5,608 nucleotides of DNA from Chitinophagaceae bacterium (GTDB taxonomy: Bacteria; Bacteroidota; Bacteroidia; Chitinophagales; Chitinophagaceae), in assembly GCA_025963615.1 (NCBI GenBank), contig JAOQAL010000385.1, positions 1 through 5,608 on the forward strand, given 5' to 3'. Below, one piece after another: positions 1 to 3,745 of the stretch. Under the pieces are notes generated by a model. The model was not told where the DNA came from. It saw only the letters and a list, made by a program, of their open reading frames with translations, and made no database searches. The translations under genes were made by a program, and so were the position numbers. How positions within the stretch are numbered: the stretch's first letter is position 1; every line of letters begins with the position of its first letter.

Positions 1-102
1 GTTCCTTCCGATCAGAACTGGTATAAAGAACACCTGATCGCCTCCCTGGTATTTGAAACATTGAAGTCACTGGATATGCAATACCCGGGCTTAAAAAAAT
101 AA
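1..102 (+). CDS. PPK2-family polyphosphate kinase, C-terminal end only (5' truncated by window)
   Basis: The first 34 codons are open in frame 1 and end at TAA (100-102), giving 33 residues that start VPSDQNWYKEHLI and end in LKK. A short polar turn (P-S-D/A-x-x-x-W-Y), then an amphipathic helix with F-E-T-L and a final 'L-D-M-Q-Y-P', is the usual C-terminus of PPK2 polyphosphate kinases, which move phosphate between polyphosphate and nucleotides in the cytoplasm. The Walker A and B motifs would lie upstream of the window and cannot be checked. The class (nucleoside mono- or diphosphate acceptor) cannot be told from this tail. It is 68 bases from mscL on the same strand. The family call comes from remembered tail sequences, so it is probable and not certain. 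Confidence 0.65.
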   Translation, partial: VPSDQNWYKEHLIASLVFETLKSLDMQYPGLKK

Positions 103-116
103 TGTCTTTTTTTAGG
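90..116 (+). terminator. Weak A/T hairpin over the PPK2 stop codon
   Basis: Bases 90-99 (CTTAAAAAAA) can pair with 107-116 (TTTTTTTAGG), giving ten pairs including one G-T, with a seven-base loop that contains the TAA stop at 100-102. The stem is almost all A-T, so it is a poor intrinsic terminator by the standard model, although the T-run is right for release. It may be only the chance result of a Lys-Lys C-terminus followed by a T-tract. Confidence 0.3.
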
Positions 117-170
117 GAAAAGTTGATACATTCAATAAAGGGTTTTTGTTAAATAACTAAAACAAACATT

Positions 171-539
171 ATGGGAATGCTCAGGGAATTTAAAGACTTT
201 GCATTAAAAGGTAATGTCGTTGACCTTGCCATTGCAGTAATTATTGGCGGTGCATTTGGCACCATCGTTTCATCTCTTGTAGACGATGTTGTTACGCCCT
301 TACTGCTGACTCCCGCGTTAAAAGCGGCCAATGCTCAGGATCTGGACAAACTTGCGTGGGGGGCTGTTAAATACGGCAAATTTATTGCTGCCGTTATCAA
401 ATTCATAATTATTGCCTTTATCTTATTTCTCCTGGTCAAAATGATGAATAATTTAAAGAAAAAAGATCAGGCCGCGCCTGTTGCAACGCCCGAAGATATT
501 ATACTGCTTCGCGAAATACGGGACGCATTAAAAAAATAA
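171..539 (+). CDS. mscL: Large-conductance mechanosensitive channel MscL
   Basis: MscL forms an inner-membrane homopentamer that opens under high membrane tension and releases solutes during hypo-osmotic shock. The 122 residues show the family layout: amphipathic N-terminal helix (REFKDF, 5-10), TM1 (about 16-44) with the signature KGNVVDLA and IIGGAFG, a short periplasmic loop (about 45-67), TM2 (about 69-93), a basic cluster KKK (97-99), and the C-terminal bundle helix ending EIRDALKK. E. coli MscL is 136 residues; the difference is mostly a shorter loop and tail. ATG 171 is chosen because REF then falls at 5-7, as KEF does in E. coli, and an in-frame TAA lies at 150-152; ATG 177 is the only other close option. 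There is no good Shine-Dalgarno, only an A-rich leader. Compared with E. coli, position 31 is Thr instead of Lys, position 22 is Ala instead of Gly, and TM2 has Lys77 where E. coli has Asp84. Confidence 0.96.
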   Translation: MGMLREFKDFALKGNVVDLAIAVIIGGAFGTIVSSLVDDVVTPLLLTPALKAANAQDLDKLAWGAVKYGKFIAAVIKFIIIAFILFLLVKMMNNLKKKDQAAPVATPEDIILLREIRDALKK

Positions 540-555
540 ACCTTTCATTAATCTG

Positions 556-587
556 CCTATCAGAAAATTTAAAAGTTCCTGATAAGG
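556..587 (+). promoter_or_regulatory. Possible hairpin at the ribosome-binding region of the DUF3078 gene
   Basis: TATCAG (558-563) is complementary to CTGATA (579-584). Two more C-G pairs (556-557 with 586-587) form if A585 is bulged out, around a 15-base A/T loop. The 3' arm contains the purine-rich AAGG that lies about 14 bases before ATG 602, so folding could reduce ribosome access. It is short and unproven, and it has no T-run that would make it a terminator for mscL. Confidence 0.25.
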
Positions 588-601
588 AAAACGAAGTAAC
601 T

Positions 602-1522
602 ATGAAAAAAATCATTTTCATCTTTGCCACTGTATTGTCGACATCTATCGTATCGGCACAGGATAAAACGGTAAAAGACCTTCAGGGGGATGCCGGAAAA
701 GCCATAAACAAAGATCCTGGTGATACGATACCCAAAATATGGAAAACCGGTGGTTTAATGACGCTGAATGTAGGACAGGGATCATTAAGTAACTGGGTGG
801 GCGGGGGTGATAAGTTTTCGCTTTCCCTGATATCCTTTCTCAATGTGTATGCATTTTATAAAAAAGGTAAGCATGTATGGGATAATAATCTTGACCTCGG
901 ATACGGTTTTGTAAATACTACCAGTCTTGGACAACGAAAAAGTGATGACAGAATTGATCTGTTATCGAAATATGGCTATGAAATAGCACCCAAGTGGTAC
1001 CTGAGCGGGTTGTTCAATTTTCGCACACAGTTTGCAAAAGGCTATAGTTACAGTAAAGATAGTTTAGGCAGGGATTTGAGAACCCTGAGCTCTTCTTCGT
1101 TCGCACCAGCCTATGTTTTGTTGTCATTGGGTTTTGATTACAGGCCGGTGGATTATTTTTCTGTTTTTATTTCTCCGCTTACAGAAAGATGGGTTATTGT
1201 AACAGATGACAGTCTTTCCTCCGTCGGCGCCTATGGTGTAGTACCGGGAAAAAAATCAATAAGCGAGTTTGGAGCTTTTTTAAGCGCAAAATTCAACAAG
1301 GAAATTGCTAAGAATATTGTGTATACGTCGAGGCTGGACCTGTTCTCCAATTATAAAAGCAATCCACAGAATGTCGATTTATATTTCACGAATGTGTTGG
1401 CTATGAAAGTGAATAAATATATTGCTGCCAATATAGCATTGGATCTTTTGTATGACGATAATGCCATTAAACGCCTACAGGTAAGGCAACTTTTGGGTAT
1501 TGGGTTATCGGCAAAATTTTAG
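602..1522 (+). CDS. DUF3078 family protein, predicted outer-membrane beta-barrel
   Basis: The function is unknown; the family is largely confined to Bacteroidota. The 306 residues start with a Sec signal peptide (MKK, hydrophobic core 4-17, likely cleavage SA|QD after residue 19), so the protein is exported. The mature part has the DUF3078 opening with QGSLSNWVGGGD (59-70), then W-D-N-N-L-D-L-G-Y-G (93-102), R-K-S-D-D (112-116), KYGYEI (123-128) and SSFAPAY (165-171). Many stretches alternate hydrophobic and polar residues, with aromatic ends, and the chain ends in Phe (GIGLSAKF), the usual final strand of an outer-membrane barrel recognised by the BAM complex. There is no Cys after the signal, so it is not a lipoprotein. 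It follows mscL by 62 bases and is closed by the hairpin at 1590-1613. A transport, scaffold or assembly role cannot be told apart from sequence. Confidence 0.88.
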   Translation: MKKIIFIFATVLSTSIVSAQDKTVKDLQGDAGKAINKDPGDTIPKIWKTGGLMTLNVGQGSLSNWVGGGDKFSLSLISFLNVYAFYKKGKHVWDNNLDLGYGFVNTTSLGQRKSDDRIDLLSKYGYEIAPKWYLSGLFNFRTQFAKGYSYSKDSLGRDLRTLSSSSFAPAYVLLSLGFDYRPVDYFSVFISPLTERWVIVTDDSLSSVGAYGVVPGKKSISEFGAFLSAKFNKEIAKNIVYTSRLDLFSNYKSNPQNVDLYFTNVLAMKVNKYIAANIALDLLYDDNAIKRLQVRQLLGIGLSAKF

Positions 1523-1579
1523 CAGACAACAAGTGGGTTTTTGTGTAGAAAATGAGCCTAAACCCGGAAATATTTCCCT

Positions 1580-1587
1580 TATTTTTG
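1580..1587 (+). promoter_or_regulatory. Candidate Bacteroidota -7 element (TAnnTTTG) for scpA
   Basis: TATTTTTG at 1580-1587 fits the Bacteroidota primary-sigma -7 consensus TAnnTTTG exactly and lies 45 bases before the scpA GTG. No TTG sits at the usual distance of about 19-21 bases upstream for a -33 element; the nearest T-rich TTG (1541-1543) is too far. In an AT-rich spacer an eight-base match with two free positions can occur by chance. If it is real, transcription would begin at roughly 1591-1594, inside the left arm of the upstream terminator. Confidence 0.35.
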
Positions 1588-1589
1588 TG

Positions 1590-1620
1590 AAGTCCTGTTC
1601 CATGACAGGACTTTATTTTT
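1590..1620 (+). terminator. Rho-independent terminator of the DUF3078 gene
   Basis: AAGTCCTGT (1590-1598) and ACAGGACTT (1605-1613) are perfect reverse complements. They form a nine-base-pair stem with a six-base loop (TCCATG), followed at once by TTATTTTT and, after AAA, another run of seven T (1624-1630). This is a standard intrinsic terminator 67 bases after the DUF3078 stop. Its T-rich tail runs right up to the scpA start region. Outside it, 1523-1579 holds nothing else recognisable. Confidence 0.85.
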
Positions 1621-1632
1621 AAATTTTTTTGA

Positions 1633-2427
1633 GTGTCTACCAATATATCTTACCAGATAAAATTGCCGCAGTTTGAAGGCCCCTTTGATCTGTTGCTGTT
1701 CTTTATAGAAAGAGATGAACTGGATATTTACAATATACCCATTACAAAAATAACCAACGATTTCCTGGATTTTATTCATAGCCAGGAATCATTGAATATT
1801 GAGCTTTCCAGTGAGTTTATTCTTTTTATTTCAACGCTTATGCGCATTAAGGCGAAAATGTTGTTGCCACGGAAAGAAATTGATGCACTGGGCAATGAAA
1901 TAGATCCCCGGCAGGAACTGATCAATAAAATACTGGAATATAAGCGCTTTAAAGAAGCCTCATCGCAAATGGCCGGGATGGAGGCCTTGCGGATGCTAAT
2001 GATAAAGCGGGGAAATATACAAAAGGAATTATCACAAATAGGTGAAGAAGCCGTAGACGGAACTGAAATTCAGAACATCACGCTGTTTAAACTCATGAAG
2101 GCTTTTGAACGAACCATGCAGAAATATTCTGACAGGCTCAACAAACCCGTTCATACCGTTGTTCAGTATAATTATACTATGGAGCAAAGCCGTGATCTGG
2201 TTTTGTCGCAGGCCAGGCAGGATAGAACCTTATCATTTGAAAAGATATTCGGGAACTCGGAAAACAGGGTTCATGCCATTTTTCTTTTTCTGTCATTACT
2301 GGAATTAGTGCAGCAGAAATTTTTAAAGATCATGATCGGTGAGGGGAAGAATAATTTTATTATTGAATACAATGAGCCAGAAAACAGGCTGGCTGAATTT
2401 GATGAAGAACAGCAATCAGGTTCTTAA
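1633..2427 (+). CDS. scpA: Segregation and condensation protein A (kleisin subunit of SMC-ScpAB)
   Basis: ScpA is the kleisin that bridges the two heads of the SMC dimer and, with ScpB, forms the bacterial condensin that compacts and separates chromosomes. The 264 residues fit the family (about 240-270). The N-terminal signature QFEGPFDLLLFFIERDELDI (13-32) is unmistakable. SEFILFISTLMRIKAKMLLP (60-79) is the conserved helix of the N-terminal domain that contacts the SMC neck. A charged linker follows, and the C-terminal winged helix includes FLFLSLLELVQQKFLKI (217-233). The start must be GTG 1633: the codon before it (1630-1632) is an in-frame TGA, and the first in-frame ATG comes about 70 codons later, deep in the domain. 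There is no Shine-Dalgarno, only a T-run. No scpB is adjacent; the next gene is osmC-like, 35 bases on. Confidence 0.96.
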   Translation: MSTNISYQIKLPQFEGPFDLLLFFIERDELDIYNIPITKITNDFLDFIHSQESLNIELSSEFILFISTLMRIKAKMLLPRKEIDALGNEIDPRQELINKILEYKRFKEASSQMAGMEALRMLMIKRGNIQKELSQIGEEAVDGTEIQNITLFKLMKAFERTMQKYSDRLNKPVHTVVQYNYTMEQSRDLVLSQARQDRTLSFEKIFGNSENRVHAIFLFLSLLELVQQKFLKIMIGEGKNNFIIEYNEPENRLAEFDEEQQSGS

Positions 2428-2462
2428 ATATAAACTCAAATCTTTTTTAAATTTTTATCATT

Positions 2463-2873
2463 ATGAAACGTTTTGCAACAGCAAATTGGAAAGGTTCCGG
2501 TAAAGACGGAAATGGAAGAAATACTACACAATCCGGCGTATTGAATAATACACAGTATTCTTATAAAAGCCGTTTTGAGGACGGCGTTGGTACCAACCCG
2601 GAGGAATTGGTAGCCGCTGCACATGCTGGCTGCTTTACCATGAAGCTCAGTTTTGTATTAAATGCAGCCGGTTTTACGGCTGATAATATTGATACAAAAT
2701 GTACCATTACGTTGGATAACGGAGCTATTACAGAAAGTCATTTGGAAGTAAGGGCTACCGTGCCAGGTCTTGATAAGGCAAAGTTTGAAGAATCTGTGGC
2801 GGATGCCAAAGCTAATTGCCCCATCAGCAAACTGCTGAATACGACGATTACGCATGAGGCTACTTTAGCTTAA
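2463..2873 (+). CDS. osmC: OsmC-family peroxiredoxin (organic hydroperoxide reductase)
   Basis: Proteins of this family are cytoplasmic homodimers that reduce organic hydroperoxides with a cysteine pair and protect against oxidative and osmotic stress. The 136 residues align along their whole length with E. coli OsmC: W-K-G near 9-11, SGVLNN (24-29), SRFED (36-40), GTNPEEL(V)AAAHAGCF (43-58) and ANCPISKLL (117-125). The peroxidatic Cys57 and resolving Cys119 are both present, as are the Arg37 and Glu48 that shape the active site. A third cysteine, Cys80, is not in E. coli OsmC. It matches OsmC proper better than the Ohr branch because of the GTNPEEL/AAHAGCF pattern. ATG 2463 is the natural start. 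The gene lies 35 bases after scpA without an intervening terminator, so co-transcription is possible; no clear promoter is seen between them. Confidence 0.95.
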   Translation: MKRFATANWKGSGKDGNGRNTTQSGVLNNTQYSYKSRFEDGVGTNPEELVAAAHAGCFTMKLSFVLNAAGFTADNIDTKCTITLDNGAITESHLEVRATVPGLDKAKFEESVADAKANCPISKLLNTTITHEATLA

Positions 2874-2889
2874 AATATATCTCCCTGAT

Positions 2890-2946
2890 TATTGAGTGTT
2901 GATTACCGTTATGATAGCCCACACGGCTGGTAATTAACACTCAATA
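2890..2946. terminator. Long imperfect inverted repeat in the convergent spacer, likely bidirectional terminator
   Basis: Bases 2890-2907 (TATTGAGTGTTGATTACC) pair with 2929-2946 over 18 positions, one of them G-T. The 21-base loop can itself form AGCC/GGCT (2916-2919 with 2925-2928), making a nearly continuous stem. It lies between convergent genes that stop at 2873 and 2985, as expected for a shared terminator. The stem is AT-rich and no clean T-run follows on either strand, so intrinsic activity is uncertain; mRNA end protection is the alternative. The rest of the 2874-2984 spacer holds only the alternative arm described next. Confidence 0.6.
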
Positions 2947-2963
2947 TTTAAATAGCCAGCCGT
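2923..2963 (+). repeat. Alternative hairpin that competes with the long inverted repeat
   Basis: ACGGCTGG (2923-2930) is the exact reverse complement of CCAGCCGT (2956-2963), giving eight GC-rich pairs round a 25-base A/T loop, followed by TTTCATTATT. The left arm shares bases 2929-2930 with the right arm of the 18-pair stem and bases 2925-2928 with its inner stem, so the full forms of the two structures exclude each other. The pairing is seen directly; any function is inference. Confidence 0.45.
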
Positions 2964-2984
2964 TTCATTATTAAACTTAGAATA

Positions 2985-3629
2985 TTAATCAAATATCCAA
3001 AGCAGTACCGGTTTTTTCGAATGATTGATAACGGGTTTTAATTGTTCCAGGAACCGGGTAGAAACCATCGGGCAACCCCGGCTGTTGCAGATTGGTAAAG
3101 GATCAATCTCTTGTTCCGGCACACAGGTATAGGAATGCAATACAACCGTTCTTTTAAATGCATTGCTGTTAAAAGAATCTAATCCATAAAGTTTATAGGC
3201 GACTCCAAAATTCCCAACATAAGGGCGTCCAATTTTGAATTTGCCGGCGCAACTACAGCCGCTGTTTATTTTATTAGAAAATGCCGGCTCCGGTTTAAAA
3301 CCATCATTGCAACTGCCATGGGCTACAAGACCGGAAAGTAAAATAGAATCGTTCCTGGTATCAAAAACGAAGAATCTTTTTTTACCAGATTCGATACTCA
3401 TGTCAATCAGAAAGCATATTTCTTCATTATAATTATTTTTCCTGGCGAAGTTTTTAAGTAGTTCAGATTTTGCTTTAAGCCTTGCAACGGTTTCCGGAGA
3501 ACTTTTTATGGTGGCCTCTGATCGCTGCTTTATTGGCATTTCAAATTTTGGCTTATACCAAAAAAAATAGAGTGGTGTAAGAAATGCAAGGATTGTAAGA
3601 AGTACAGTCAGCCCGGTTTTAGGAAGCAT
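2985..3629 (-). CDS. YkuD_2-type L,D-transpeptidase-like protein, membrane-anchored
   Basis: L,D-transpeptidases join or trim peptidoglycan stem peptides with a catalytic cysteine in the periplasm. The 214 residues have one N-terminal membrane segment (about 6-25, LTVLLTILAFLTPLYFFW) that looks like an uncleaved anchor, a short linker, and a catalytic domain from about 70 to the end. Matches to the YkuD_2 (murein L,D-transpeptidase catalytic domain) pattern are VAHGSC (102-107), FSN (117-119), YVGNFGVAYKLYGLD (137-151), RTVVLHSY with likely catalytic His165, and SRGCPMVS with likely nucleophile Cys186. Six further cysteines (72, 107, 125, 127, 169, 181) are notable for an exported domain. ATG at 3629 is the only reasonable start: an in-frame stop lies 11 codons upstream (3662-3660). 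There is no visible ribosome-binding site. It is 106 bases downstream of dxs on the same strand. Activity is predicted from family only. Confidence 0.85.
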   Translation of the reverse strand: MLPKTGLTVLLTILAFLTPLYFFWYKPKFEMPIKQRSEATIKSSPETVARLKAKSELLKNFARKNNYNEEICFLIDMSIESGKKRFFVFDTRNDSILLSGLVAHGSCNDGFKPEPAFSNKINSGCSCAGKFKIGRPYVGNFGVAYKLYGLDSFNSNAFKRTVVLHSYTCVPEQEIDPLPICNSRGCPMVSTRFLEQLKPVINHSKKPVLLWIFD

Positions 3630-3721
3630 CTGCAGAATGTTAAGTAATGAATCAGATTCTTACCGGATGCAATTCCATATTTCTTTTTGCAATGAAAAGT
3701 TAAAACCTGTTTGGGAAATAA

Positions 3722-3745
3722 ACCCGGTGAGAATATTATCCGGGT
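3722..3745 (-). terminator. Small hairpin across the dxs stop codon, possible terminator
   Basis: Read on the minus strand, ACCCGG (3745-3740) pairs with CCGGGT (3727-3722) over six GC-rich pairs round a 12-base loop, followed by TTATTTCCC. The last two sense codons of dxs (Pro, Gly) form part of the left arm and the TAA (3738-3736) sits in the loop. The tail is only moderately T-rich and the stem is short, so it may end only part of the transcripts and let some reach the transpeptidase gene. The remaining spacer, 3630-3721, shows no clear promoter: no TAnnTTTG on the minus strand. Confidence 0.45.

Noticed and set aside
103..170. A promoter for mscL (TACATTCA at 127-134 resembles TAnnTTTG)
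   Set aside because: The element has a mismatch in the key TTTG and no -33 TTG at the right distance, so it is not supported.
149..331. A minus-strand open frame antisense to mscL
   Set aside because: It mirrors the conserved TM1 of MscL and has no features of its own.
91..539. A repeated 12-base sequence TTAAAAAAATAA at 91-102 and 528-539
   Set aside because: Both copies encode a Leu-Lys-Lys-stop end of a protein in an AT-rich genome; chance is the simplest explanation.
2105..2308. A second plus-strand frame inside scpA
   Set aside because: It overlaps the conserved ScpA C-terminal region in another frame; no family resemblance.
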